In this document: piece by piece, positions 17,822 to 27,050 of the stretch | Layout of the letters: every line of letters starts with the position of its first letter | Position numbering within the stretch: position 1 is the stretch's first letter | Assembly (NCBI GenBank): GCA_050952935.1 | Contig: JBMNLS010000001.1 | Span: forward strand, 1,540,118 to 1,604,117 | Length of the DNA: 64,000 bases | From: UBA6115 sp050952935 | GTDB lineage: Bacteria > Bacillota > Clostridia > Christensenellales > Aristaeellaceae | Direction: 5' to 3' | Position numbers and translations under genes: made by a program | Notes under the pieces: model-generated | What the model was told of the DNA's origin: nothing | The model's database searches: none | What the model saw: only the letters and a program-made list of their open reading frames with translations

Positions 17822-20557
17822 TTGTTAACCACCAGAAAAAAAACAAAACAAACCATTCAGTCCACCGACCGGGGCGGCATCGTGCTGCTGGTGCTGGGCG
17901 GCATGGTTTTGATGTTTGGTTTTTTGACGCTTCTTGGTCTTAGCCTTCAGACGTCCGCTGCCTCTCTGCAGGTGTTTAAAGACGTGGCGCTGGGCCTTGG
18001 AGGCAGCTTTCATATGGTTATCCCTATGCTGTTTATTGGTTGGGGCACAGCCATTTGTGTTTCCACCAAGCGATATATTAGCTTCTATCCTTTTATCATT
18101 GGTACGATTCTTTTCATGTGCATCGCGGCGCTCACAACCCTCTTGACCAGTGTGGTAGGACACCAAGATTTGATGGATTTTGTTCGCAACATCAATATGA
18201 ACCATAGACAGAGCCCAGCGCCCGACAGCATGGGGGAATACATTGTCACAGCTTATTTGCAGTACGGTGGAAAATTCAGCGTGGTTCCAGGCGGCGGCGC
18301 CATGGGGATGCTGCTGGCTTTTCCTTTCTGGTCCGCCCTGGGCCGTGGAGGCAGCATCACCTTGTTGATCATCGCAAGCCTTGGTCTTGTTTTCGCTTTT
18401 ATCCGCATAAGCCCGCTGACCATCCTGCATCGTCTGAGTGAACGGAGCAGCACGCGGCGCACAGCTGTTGAGGCGCATCTTTCTCAACAAGCAATGCCTA
18501 CATCCGAACCAGAACCTGAGCCATTATATCAGGTACCGACAGAACCATTCGATTTTACCGGCCCGGCGGTAGAACCTGTGCCTGTTGCAGAGCCTGCGCC
18601 TGTTGAAAACCTCAATGAACATTTTCAGGAAGAGCCAATTTATCCTACCTGGCCATCCCCAGCCTATCAGCCTCAAACCCCGGTATATGCCGAAAATGAT
18701 CAGGATACAGGACAGTTTATCGCCCAAGCGCCTGCTGATCTGTGGATGACGCCGGAGCCCACTGTTAATCCTGTTACTCCGCCAGTCAAGCCTGCGCCAA
18801 CAAATATGCCAATCGAAAAGCCCATAGAGCCAAAGCCAACCATTGTGCAGCCTGTTTCCCAGGCTGAAACTACTGTTGAGCGACAAGCGCAAATTCCCGA
18901 GCCTCCACCGGAACTTAAACCAGCGCCCATCCCGGTGACACCGAGCGAAACACCCAAACCCGTGCTCACTGACATGGCGGTTACCCCCAGCGGAGAGAGG
19001 GTGGCTATTCCCACCCGAGCGCCGCTGCTGCCTGTGAAGGAGCGAAAGCTGGATGGTACTCCCAAGGACAAAAAGCCCAGGCAGGTAAAGTTCGCCATTG
19101 ATGATTACCAGCAACCACCGTTGCGGCTTTTGACGGCGCCACCTGAAACGAATATTGAGGACACCAGCGAGGAAGATCAGGCCAAGGCTAAGCGATTGAT
19201 TGATACGTTGAGCAGTTTTTCCATCCCGGCCACCCTGCATCACATCACCCACGGCCCCACGGTGACCCGCTTTGCCATCCGCCTGGCGGAAGGGGTGAAT
19301 GTCAGCAAGCTGCGCAATGTGATGGATAATTTGACGATTGAGTTAAAGGCCAAGGGTGACATCCGGGCGGAAATACCCATACCGGGCACCTCTTTTGTAG
19401 GGCTTGAGGTGTCAAACAACACCACTTCCACAGTGTATCTCAGCGAAGTGCTTAACGCGCCCCGCACCCGGGAAATAAAATCCCCCACCACCGTGGCGCT
19501 GGGAAAGGACATCACAGGAACGCCCATCCTTGCTGAACTGATGGATATGCCCCATCTGCTGATCGCGGGTGCCACGGGCAGTGGTAAATCAGTGTGCATC
19601 AACAGCATCATTTGCAGCATCCTTTACCGGGCATCGCCCCGGCAGGTTCGTCTGATTCTGATTGACCCCAAGTTTGTTGAGCTGCAGCCTTATAACGATG
19701 TGCCCCATCTGCTGTTGCCGGTGATTTCCGATGCCAAGAAAGCGACCCTGGCCCTTGACTGGGTTTGCCAGGAGATGGACGAGCGATACCAGATCATGCA
19801 GAAGGCCGGTGTGAGAAACCTGGATGCCTATAATAAAAAGCTTGACCCGGAGGAAGAGCCGCTGCCCCGTATTATTGTAATTGTGGATGAAATGGCGGAC
19901 TTGATGACGGTAAGCGGGAAAGTGATAGAGGATCACATCAAGCGCATCACCGCAAAGGCAAGGGCGGCTGGCATTTGCCTGATCCTTGCTACTCAGCGCC
20001 CCAGCGTCAATATCATCACCGGTGTTATCAAGGCCAACATTCCCGGACGCATCGCTTTCCGCGTGGCCTCTCCCTTTGACAGCAAAACCATTCTTGATGC
20101 TCAGGGGGCGGAAAAACTGCTGGGCTATGGAGACATGCTGTTCCGCGGAAATGTCAGAGATCCCATTCGTGTTCAGGGCTGTTTTGTCAGCGACCAGGAT
20201 GTAGAACAAACAGTCGCTTATATTAAAAGCCGCAACAAGGCGGATTATAACTTGGATATTATGGAACATATTGAGCAGCAGGAGCAGGTTGAAAACGGTG
20301 CTTTAGACGCTGGGGACGGGGAAGATGAAGGCTTTGATGAGCTGCTGCCTCAGGCCATTGAAATGGCGGTTGAAGCGGGTCAAATGTCCATCAGCATGCT
20401 CCAGCGTGTATTGCGGGTGGGCTATGCACGTGCCGGACGGCTGATAGACGAAATGGCCAGGCGTGGGATTATCACCGGCAACGAAGGCACCAAGGCCAGG
20501 AAAACCCTGATGACCCGTGAGCAGTTTTCAGAATATTTGGAACAGTCTGGGCAATAA
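17822..20557 (+). CDS. FtsK/SpoIIIE-family DNA translocase
   Basis: A 911-residue membrane-anchored dsDNA pump. Four N-terminal membrane segments lie at about 20-205. A Pro/Glu-rich linker covers about 215-400. The motor has the alpha/beta domains with Walker A GATGSGKSV and Walker B IIVIVDEMADL plus ATQRPS. A gamma winged helix at the C-terminus (LRVGYARAGRLIDEMARRG) reads polar DNA motifs (KOPS/SRS). It starts with TTG at 17822, supported by an AAGGCGGAG site overlapping the end of the preceding gene. SpoIIIE or FtsK function cannot be told apart here. Confidence 0.93.
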   Translation: MLTTRKKTKQTIQSTDRGGIVLLVLGGMVLMFGFLTLLGLSLQTSAASLQVFKDVALGLGGSFHMVIPMLFIGWGTAICVSTKRYISFYPFIIGTILFMCIAALTTLLTSVVGHQDLMDFVRNINMNHRQSPAPDSMGEYIVTAYLQYGGKFSVVPGGGAMGMLLAFPFWSALGRGGSITLLIIASLGLVFAFIRISPLTILHRLSERSSTRRTAVEAHLSQQAMPTSEPEPEPLYQVPTEPFDFTGPAVEPVPVAEPAPVENLNEHFQEEPIYPTWPSPAYQPQTPVYAENDQDTGQFIAQAPADLWMTPEPTVNPVTPPVKPAPTNMPIEKPIEPKPTIVQPVSQAETTVERQAQIPEPPPELKPAPIPVTPSETPKPVLTDMAVTPSGERVAIPTRAPLLPVKERKLDGTPKDKKPRQVKFAIDDYQQPPLRLLTAPPETNIEDTSEEDQAKAKRLIDTLSSFSIPATLHHITHGPTVTRFAIRLAEGVNVSKLRNVMDNLTIELKAKGDIRAEIPIPGTSFVGLEVSNNTTSTVYLSEVLNAPRTREIKSPTTVALGKDITGTPILAELMDMPHLLIAGATGSGKSVCINSIICSILYRASPRQVRLILIDPKFVELQPYNDVPHLLLPVISDAKKATLALDWVCQEMDERYQIMQKAGVRNLDAYNKKLDPEEEPLPRIIVIVDEMADLMTVSGKVIEDHIKRITAKARAAGICLILATQRPSVNIITGVIKANIPGRIAFRVASPFDSKTILDAQGAEKLLGYGDMLFRGNVRDPIRVQGCFVSDQDVEQTVAYIKSRNKADYNLDIMEHIEQQEQVENGALDAGDGEDEGFDELLPQAIEMAVEAGQMSISMLQRVLRVGYARAGRLIDEMARRGIITGNEGTKARKTLMTREQFSEYLEQSGQ

Positions 20558-20632
20558 ACCTGAGATATATTTTATGAAACAATAAAAGAACAGCCAGTTT
20601 TCCCCCGATTTAATGATTCCCATATTTCTTCA

Positions 20633-20661
20633 TTGACAGCATTTTCAGTCCGTGATAATAT
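20633..20661 (+). promoter_or_regulatory. Promoter of the flavin/Rnf cluster
   Basis: TTGACA (20633-20638), 17-nt spacer, TAATAT (20656-20661). No other promoter or terminator of similar quality is visible before rnfC, so this may drive the whole run from the FAD-synthetase gene through rnfB. Confidence 0.7.
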
Positions 20662-20711
20662 CCATTTGTTAAACGATCGCTTTTCTTATGAGTGGACAGG
20701 CGGATTTTTTT

Positions 20712-21314
20712 ATGGATGTGCTTTGGCTTAACCAGCTGGACAACCCCTTTGACGAGAAGACCGTGGTATGTCTGGGTATGTTTGATGGTGTTCACATAGG
20801 TCATCAGGCGCTAATCCTGGAAGGGTTGCGGGTAGCTAAGGAGCGTCAATGGGCGCTGTGCATACACACCTATGATATTCTGCCGATTAATTTTATTCAT
20901 CAGAATGAAAAGGTGGCGGAGCTGACCCCCATTTCGAAAAAGCTGAAGCTGTTTGAGATGCACCAGGCTGATATCGTTGCCATTGATCGGTTTAACGATG
21001 AACTGCTTCACATGACCGGGCATGCTTTTTTCAACGATATCGTTGCTGGGAAAATGAATGCCGGGCATGTGGTTGTCGGATTCGACCACCGTTTTGGATA
21101 CAGGGCTGATTCCGGTACAAACGAGCTGGAGAAGTTCTGTCAGGAGCATGGCATTGGCCTGAGCATCATTCCGGCGGTTAAGACCGAATCGGGAGAGGTG
21201 ATATCCAGCACCGCTATCCGCAAGGCCATTTCAACGGATGATTTGGATCTGGCTTCCCGGATGTTAGGCCGGACAGTTGACGCGGCGATGATTGAACAGG
21301 TTAAAGGTGTCTAA
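20712..21314 (+). CDS. Standalone FAD synthetase (FMN adenylyltransferase) domain, RibF-like
   Basis: 200 residues matching only the N-terminal nucleotidyltransferase half of bifunctional RibF. The motifs GMFDGVHIGHQ, GFDHRFGYRADSGTNEL and ISSTAIRKAI are all present. The C-terminal riboflavin kinase half (about 130 residues) is absent; the frame ends cleanly with TAA and no remnant follows. The domain adenylates FMN to FAD. Start at 20712 is chosen for the AGGCGG upstream; an in-frame ATG at 20688 is the alternative. It lies 35 bp before the giant FMN-binding protein, suggesting it supplies FAD, the donor used by ApbE-type flavin transferases. That role is inference. Confidence 0.75.
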   Translation: MDVLWLNQLDNPFDEKTVVCLGMFDGVHIGHQALILEGLRVAKERQWALCIHTYDILPINFIHQNEKVAELTPISKKLKLFEMHQADIVAIDRFNDELLHMTGHAFFNDIVAGKMNAGHVVVGFDHRFGYRADSGTNELEKFCQEHGIGLSIIPAVKTESGEVISSTAIRKAISTDDLDLASRMLGRTVDAAMIEQVKGV

Positions 21315-21349
21315 AGATCATTGATAGATGCAGGGAGGATAATCAAAGT

Positions 21350-24300
21350 ATGAAGAAACAACTCACGGCTTGGCTGGTGTTGGGGCTGATTACGGTCGTA
21401 GCAGGTCTCAGCCTGTCGGTCACCAATGAAGTCACCAAAGAGCCAATCCAAAATCAAGCGGTGCTGGCAGAGGCAAAGGCCAAGCAGGAAGTGTTGCCTG
21501 CGGCTGAAGCTTTTGAGGAGGTTGAGTTGCCCGAGGATGCCGGCATTTCCCTGTTTGCCGGCAAGGTGGGGGAAGAGACCATAGGTTTTGTGGGCAAGGT
21601 AACGGTCAACGGTTATGGCGGCCCTATCGATGTGATCGCCGGCATTGATAACCAGGGCCTTGTAAAAGGCATCAATGTGGGCGGCCCTTCCTTTTCTGAA
21701 ACCGCTGGTCTGGGTGCCAAATCCCGGGAAACTGAGTTCACAAGTCAATTTGCTGACAAGGTTTCGCCCATCCGCGTGGTGAAAGCATCTGATCCCAAAA
21801 CAGATTCATCGGTGGATTCCATCACCGCTGCCACCATCACTTCAAATGCTGTGGTTGGTGGTGTCAATAGAATTGCCAAGCAGGTAGACGTCATCCTGAA
21901 TCCCCAGGAAGAAGGGCCCGAAACAACAACAGCGGAGGGCATTACCTATACTGCATCTCAGCAGGGTTTTGCAGGGCCTGTGGCTGTTTTTGTGACGGTG
22001 AAAGAAGACGGAACCATCACTGCACTTAAAGTAGGTGATGACAAATTTGCTGAAACAGAAGGCTACGGTGCTAATGCCTTGTCGGATGATTTTACCGGGC
22101 AGTTTGTTGGCAAAGCCCTGCCTCTGAAGGGTGAGGATGTTGAAGCGATCTCCGGCGCCAGCATCACCACCAAGGCTGTGATCGCAGCCATCAACCAGGC
22201 ATACGATGAGAAGAAGGCCGTGGGCCCCGCCGCTCCTGCGGGTGTGGTCTACAGCGCTTCAAAGCAAGGCTTTGCAGGTCCGGTGGCAGTGAATGTAACC
22301 ATTGATAACGCCACCATCACGGCGCTTTCCATTGGTGATGATCAGTTCTCTGAAACAGAAGGTTATGGCGCTCAGGCCCTGGAGCCTGACTTTGCCAAGC
22401 AGTTCATTGGTAAATCGCTTCCCATTGCCATGAACGATATCGAAGCGATTTCCGGCGCTACCTTCACCTCCCAGGCTGTGATTGACGCTATCAACGATGC
22501 CTTTGAACAATCCAAGACGGGTGATTCTGACAATGATACAGCACAAGAAACAGAACCCGTTGAAACGGCTGAGCCGGAGGTAATCCCTGAGGCGGAGCTT
22601 GACGATGAATCAGACATGAAAACCGCTTCCAAGCAAGGCTTTGCGGGTCCTGTGGCTGTGCAGGTCGCGTTCAACGAAGACGGCAGCATCAAAGTCCTGA
22701 TGGTGGGTGATGACGCGTTTGCGGAAACTCCGGGCCTGGGCGCTAAAGCTAAGGATGCGGAGTTCACCGATCAGTTTGTTGGGAAACTTCCTCCCTTGGC
22801 CCTGCGCAAGGCGGATGAAGAGGCGAGCGCTTCCACCATCGATGGCATCACGTCGGCGACTGTGACCAGCCATGCTGTGGTTGACGCCATCAATGAAGTT
22901 TTTGAGCAGTTAAAAGCTGTTACTGATGACACAACAGAAGAAGAAACAGAACCCTTTGAAACGGCTGAGCCGGAGGTACCCCCTGAGGCGGAGCCTGCCG
23001 ATGAATCAGACATGAAAACCGCTTCCAAGCAAGGCTTTGCGGGTCCTGTGGCTGTGCAGGTCGCGTTCAACGAAGACGGCAGCATCAAAGCACTGACGGT
23101 TGGTGATGATGCGTTTGCGGAAACTCCGGGCCTGGGCGCTAAAGCTAAGGATGCGGAGTTCACCGATCAGTTTGTTGGGAAACTTCCTCCCTTGGCCCTG
23201 CGCAAAGCGGATGAAGAGGCGAGCGCTTCCACCATCGACGGCATCACATCGGCGACTGTGACCAGCCAGGCTGTGGTTGACGCCATCAATGAAGTTTTTG
23301 AGCAGTTAAAAGCTGTTACTGATGACACAACAGAAGAAGAAACAGAACCCTTTGAAACGGCTGAGCCGGAGGTAACCCCTGAGGCGGAGCCTGCCGATGA
23401 ATCAGACATGAAAACCGCTTCCAAGCAAGGCTTTGCGGGTCCTGTGGCTGTGCAGGTCGCGTTCAACGAAGACGGCAGCATCAAAGCACTGACGGTTGGT
23501 GATGATGCGTTTGCGGAAACTCCGGGCCTGGGCGCTAAAGCTAAGGACGCGGAGTTCACCGATCAGTTTGTTGGGAAACTTCCTCCCTTGGCCCTGCGCA
23601 AAGCGGATGAAGAGGCGAGCGCTTCCACCATCGACGGCATCACGTCGGCGACTGTGACCAGCCAGGCTGTGGTTGACGCCATCAATGAAGTTTTTGAGCA
23701 GTTAAAAGCTGTTACTGATGACACAACAGAAGAAGAAACAGAACCCTTTGAAACGGCTGAGCCGGAGGTACCCCCTGAGGCGGAGCCTGCCGATGAATCA
23801 GACATGAAAACCGCTTCCAAGCAAGGCTTTGCGGGTCCTGTGGCTGTGCAGGTCGCGTTCAACGAAGACGGCAGCATCAAAGCACTGACGGTTGGTGATG
23901 ATGCGTTTGCGGAAACTCCGGGCCTGGGCGCTAAAGCTAAGGACGCGGAGTTCACCGATCAGTTTGTTGGGAAACTTCCTCCCTTGGCCCTGCGCAAAGC
24001 GGATGAAGAGGCGAGCGCTTCCACCATCGACGGCATCACGTCGGCGACTGTGACCAGCCAGGCTGTGGTTGACGCGGTGAATGAAGCCGCCGCCGCTGGC
24101 ATCGTAGAAGAAGATGATGCGCCTTCCGCGGAGGAGCTTAAAGTTTATACTGCTGAAGCTCAAGGTTATTCAGGCCCTGTGGCGGTGGAAGTGTCATTCA
24201 CCCAGGACAATAAAATTGCCCAGATCAAAATCGGTGACGATCGCTTTAATGAAACACCAGGCCTTGGTGCCAAAGCGCTTGAAGAGGATTTTGTCAGCCA

Positions 24301-24757
24301 GTTTATTGGTAAATCCCTGCCCATTGCCAAAGAAGACATTGATGCAATCACCGCTGCAACCATGACCACACAGGCCGTGATTGACGCTATTAACCTGGCT
24401 TATGAAGCTTATCAGAAAGAAGCTTTACCATTGGCTGATGAAGGTGATGCTGCTATGGTAGTGAGCAAGCAGGGTTTTGCTGGGTCTGTGGCTGTACAGG
24501 TCACGTTTAATAAAGATGGCAGCATCAAAGCCCTGACGGTGGGTGATGACGCGTTTGCGGAAACCCCTGGCCTGGGCGCAAAAGCGAAGGACGCAGAGTT
24601 CACCGATCAGTTTGTGGGAAAACTTCCTCCGCTGGCCCTGCGCAAGGCGGATGAAGAAGCGAGCGCCACCACCATTGACGGCATCACATCGGCAACTATG
24701 ACCAGTCAGGCTGTAATTGATGCGGTGAACGAAGCGTTTGAACAATTAAAAAAATAA
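21350..24757 (+). CDS. rnfG: Giant RnfG-like protein with nine FMN-binding domains
   Basis: 1135 residues; ordinary RnfG is about 200. One N-terminal membrane anchor (about 5-25) is followed by the RnfG-type VTKEPIQNQ...EVLPAAEAFE segment, then nine consecutive FMN_bind domains. Each ends in the flavinylation motif [S/T]-[G/A/S]-A-[T/S]-x-T. The acceptor Thr residues are T164, T273, T373, T506, T638, T770, T902, T1006 and T1118. Domains 4-7 are almost identical and joined by acidic Glu/Thr/Pro linkers. In RnfG and NqrC an ApbE enzyme attaches FMN covalently to this Thr. The protein should be anchored in the membrane with its domains outside. It replaces the normal rnfG, which is missing downstream. 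Confidence 0.88.
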   Translation: MKKQLTAWLVLGLITVVAGLSLSVTNEVTKEPIQNQAVLAEAKAKQEVLPAAEAFEEVELPEDAGISLFAGKVGEETIGFVGKVTVNGYGGPIDVIAGIDNQGLVKGINVGGPSFSETAGLGAKSRETEFTSQFADKVSPIRVVKASDPKTDSSVDSITAATITSNAVVGGVNRIAKQVDVILNPQEEGPETTTAEGITYTASQQGFAGPVAVFVTVKEDGTITALKVGDDKFAETEGYGANALSDDFTGQFVGKALPLKGEDVEAISGASITTKAVIAAINQAYDEKKAVGPAAPAGVVYSASKQGFAGPVAVNVTIDNATITALSIGDDQFSETEGYGAQALEPDFAKQFIGKSLPIAMNDIEAISGATFTSQAVIDAINDAFEQSKTGDSDNDTAQETEPVETAEPEVIPEAELDDESDMKTASKQGFAGPVAVQVAFNEDGSIKVLMVGDDAFAETPGLGAKAKDAEFTDQFVGKLPPLALRKADEEASASTIDGITSATVTSHAVVDAINEVFEQLKAVTDDTTEEETEPFETAEPEVPPEAEPADESDMKTASKQGFAGPVAVQVAFNEDGSIKALTVGDDAFAETPGLGAKAKDAEFTDQFVGKLPPLALRKADEEASASTIDGITSATVTSQAVVDAINEVFEQLKAVTDDTTEEETEPFETAEPEVTPEAEPADESDMKTASKQGFAGPVAVQVAFNEDGSIKALTVGDDAFAETPGLGAKAKDAEFTDQFVGKLPPLALRKADEEASASTIDGITSATVTSQAVVDAINEVFEQLKAVTDDTTEEETEPFETAEPEVPPEAEPADESDMKTASKQGFAGPVAVQVAFNEDGSIKALTVGDDAFAETPGLGAKAKDAEFTDQFVGKLPPLALRKADEEASASTIDGITSATVTSQAVVDAVNEAAAAGIVEEDDAPSAEELKVYTAEAQGYSGPVAVEVSFTQDNKIAQIKIGDDRFNETPGLGAKALEEDFVSQFIGKSLPIAKEDIDAITAATMTTQAVIDAINLAYEAYQKEALPLADEGDAAMVVSKQGFAGSVAVQVTFNKDGSIKALTVGDDAFAETPGLGAKAKDAEFTDQFVGKLPPLALRKADEEASATTIDGITSATMTSQAVIDAVNEAFEQLKK
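22616..24075 (+). repeat. Tandem array of 396-bp units inside the FMN-binding gene
   Basis: Units begin at 22616, 23012, 23408 and 23804, each 396 bp (132 codons: one FMN_bind domain plus an acidic linker). Units 2-4 differ by only a few bases; unit 1 is slightly more diverged, and the fourth is cut short when the sequence diverges near 24075. The in-frame period means unit gain or loss keeps the protein intact. Confidence 0.95.
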
Positions 24758-24791
24758 TTCAGCGGATAAGCTTAGAAAGGCGGGAGAACAT

Positions 24792-26105
24792 TTGGCAAGA
24801 CTGAGTTTTAAAGGCGGCATCCATCCGCTGAAAGAGTTGCATGAAGGCAAAGACGCCACCAAGGGTCAGCCCATCCGGGCCTATATTCCGGAGACGGTTT
24901 GTATTCCGGTGAACATGCATATTGGTGCACCCAGCATTCCCTGTGTCAAAAAAGGGGATGTGGTTAAAGTGGGCCAGGTGATTGCAGAACCTTCAGGGCC
25001 AAGGGGCATACCGATTCATGCCAGCGTATCGGGTGAAGTAACAGGCGTTATTTCCAAACAGCTGTTGCTTGAAAAGCCCAGCACTTGTATTGTCATTCAG
25101 AATGACAAGCAGGATACCTGGGAGCAATTAAACGGACTGGGAGATGTGGAAAAAGCCCCTGCGGAGTCGATTATCCCTGCTGTCCGTGATGCCGGTATCT
25201 GCGGGATGGGCGGCGCCGGTTTCCCTACCCACGCAAAAATGACGCTCGCGGAGGGGAAAACGGTTGATACCATTATTTTAAATGGTTCTGAATGTGAAAC
25301 CTTCATCACCGCTGATCACCGTCTTATGCTGGAGCAACCGGAACGTGTGGTAAACGGCCTTAGGGCTGCTATGCGGGGGATGCATGTGTCCAACGGCATT
25401 ATCGCGATTGAGGAAAACAAAATGGATGCCTATGAGGCGATGAAAAAGAGCGCCGATGGGCGTGAGGGTGTCAGCGTGATGTTGCTGAAAACCAAGTACC
25501 CTCAGGGCTGTGAAAAACAATTGATATTTGCCGTTACCGGCCGCGAGGTGCCTTCGGGCTGCTTACCTTGCGACGCGCATGTGATGGTGTTGAATGTTGC
25601 CACAGCCGCCGCCATTGCGGATGCTGTTACTGATGGCAAGCCCTTGATTGAGCGCATCACCACTGTAACGGGCTGTGTGAATGAGCCTTCCAACCTTCTG
25701 CTCCGGATTGGAACACCTGTGAGTGAAGCGATTGAGGCCTGTGGCGGCGCCAAGGAAGAAGTGGGGAAAATGTTCTTTGGCGGCAGCATGACCGGCACAG
25801 CCCTTCCGGATGACAGTATTTCCATCTGTAAGGGAAATAATTGCCTGGTGCTGGTCAACAAGAAGGATTCTATTCTTAAGGAAAGCACCGACTGCATCCG
25901 CTGTGGCCGCTGTGTGTCCGCTTGCCCTATCATGCTCAATCCACAGCGATTAAATGTGCTGTGTGAAGCAGGGAAATTGGCTGAAGCAAAGAAAGAAAAC
26001 ATGATGGAATGTGTCCTCTGCGGAAGCTGCGGGTATGTGTGCCCGGCGAAAATCAAGTTCCCCTTTAAAGAGGCAAAAGAAAAAATTGCAGCGAGGAGGA
26101 TATAA
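24792..26105 (+). CDS. rnfC: Rnf complex subunit C (NADH-binding, Fe-S)
   Basis: A 437-residue peripheral subunit that takes NADH electrons in the ion-pumping ferredoxin:NAD+ oxidoreductase Rnf. The N-terminal barrel-sandwich region (KKGDVVKVGQVIAEP) is followed by the flavin/NADH-binding core with GICGMGGAGFPTHAK. Two C-terminal [4Fe-4S] motifs are CIRCGRCVSACP and CVLCGSCGYVCP. It starts with TTG at 24792 behind a GGCGGGAG site, 34 bp after the multi-FMN gene and 3 bp before rnfD. Confidence 0.96.
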   Translation: MARLSFKGGIHPLKELHEGKDATKGQPIRAYIPETVCIPVNMHIGAPSIPCVKKGDVVKVGQVIAEPSGPRGIPIHASVSGEVTGVISKQLLLEKPSTCIVIQNDKQDTWEQLNGLGDVEKAPAESIIPAVRDAGICGMGGAGFPTHAKMTLAEGKTVDTIILNGSECETFITADHRLMLEQPERVVNGLRAAMRGMHVSNGIIAIEENKMDAYEAMKKSADGREGVSVMLLKTKYPQGCEKQLIFAVTGREVPSGCLPCDAHVMVLNVATAAAIADAVTDGKPLIERITTVTGCVNEPSNLLLRIGTPVSEAIEACGGAKEEVGKMFFGGSMTGTALPDDSISICKGNNCLVLVNKKDSILKESTDCIRCGRCVSACPIMLNPQRLNVLCEAGKLAEAKKENMMECVLCGSCGYVCPAKIKFPFKEAKEKIAARRI

Positions 26106-26108
26106 GAG

Positions 26109-27050
26109 ATGAACCTGCGAGTATCCGCCGGACCGCATTTTGTGGCACGCGAGAGCACCCAGACGTTGATGCTGGATGTGATTATTGCGATGATTCCCAC
26201 AACGGCGGCTGGCATCTACCTCTTTGGAATCCGTGCGGTGTGGGTAATTGCTGTTTCGGTGATTTCAGCGCTGTTGTCCGAATTCATCTGGCAGAAATTA
26301 GCCAAAAAGCCGGTGCGGATCAGCGATCTTTCGGCCATTGTGACGGGGATGATTCTGGGTCTTAACATGCCGGTTGAAATCCCACTGTGGGTGCCTGCCA
26401 TTGGCAGCGCCATGGCCATCATCCTGGTGAAGCAGCTTTTTGGCGGCATCGGGCATAATTTTATCAACCCGGCGCTTTTGTCCCGTGGTGTACTGCTGGT
26501 TTCCTGGCCCGCGCTGATGAGCGTCTATACGCTGCCGGTGCGTGTGCTGGGCACAACCAGTGTGGTACCCAGCCCTGACGCTGTATCTGCCGCCACAGCG
26601 CTCATCCGGCCAAGCGCCTACAGCACTTATGACCTGCTGATTGGCAACATCCCCGGCGCTATTGGGGAAGTATGCAAGCTGGCGATTCTCATCGGCTTTC
26701 TTTATATGCTGTTTGTTGGGACTGTTTCCTGGCATATTCCGGTGTGCTTTGTTGGCAGCGTCGCCCTGCTGACCTGGCTTTTAGGCGGCGATCCGTTGGT
26801 TGCGATTCTTTCTGGCGGGGTGCTATTTGGCGCGGTGTTTATGGCCACTGACTATGTGACCACGCCAATGCTGAATATCGGACACATTATCTTTGGCATA
26901 GGCTGCGGTGTTATTGTGGTGGTGATTCGGAAGTTTGGCAACTATCCTGAAGGAGTAACCTTCGCGATTCTCATCATGAACATCTTGACTCCCCTCATTG
27001 ACCGGTGGACCGGCAGACGCGTTTATGGGATGGTGAAGAAACATGCGTAA
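26109..27050 (+). CDS. rnfD: Rnf complex subunit D (membrane, covalent FMN)
   Basis: A 313-residue polytopic subunit of the NqrB/RnfD family. The family's covalent FMN site is seen as DAVSAATAL with the Thr at about residue 163, so this subunit also needs flavin transferase activity. Many transmembrane helices; FGGIGHNFINPALLSRG is a conserved block. The 3' end overlaps rnfE by 8 nt. In most species rnfG lies between rnfD and rnfE; here nothing fits between them. Confidence 0.96.
   Translation: MNLRVSAGPHFVARESTQTLMLDVIIAMIPTTAAGIYLFGIRAVWVIAVSVISALLSEFIWQKLAKKPVRISDLSAIVTGMILGLNMPVEIPLWVPAIGSAMAIILVKQLFGGIGHNFINPALLSRGVLLVSWPALMSVYTLPVRVLGTTSVVPSPDAVSAATALIRPSAYSTYDLLIGNIPGAIGEVCKLAILIGFLYMLFVGTVSWHIPVCFVGSVALLTWLLGGDPLVAILSGGVLFGAVFMATDYVTTPMLNIGHIIFGIGCGVIVVVIRKFGNYPEGVTFAILIMNILTPLIDRWTGRRVYGMVKKHA

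Noticed and set aside
22771..23955. Repeated 130-codon minus-strand frames across the FMN-domain array
   Set aside because: They recur only because the sense strand is a tandem 396-bp repeat; no ribosome sites or family resemblance.
22616..24075. Possible CRISPR-like direct repeats
   Set aside because: The period is 396 bp with no unique spacers, and the units are coding domains in frame.
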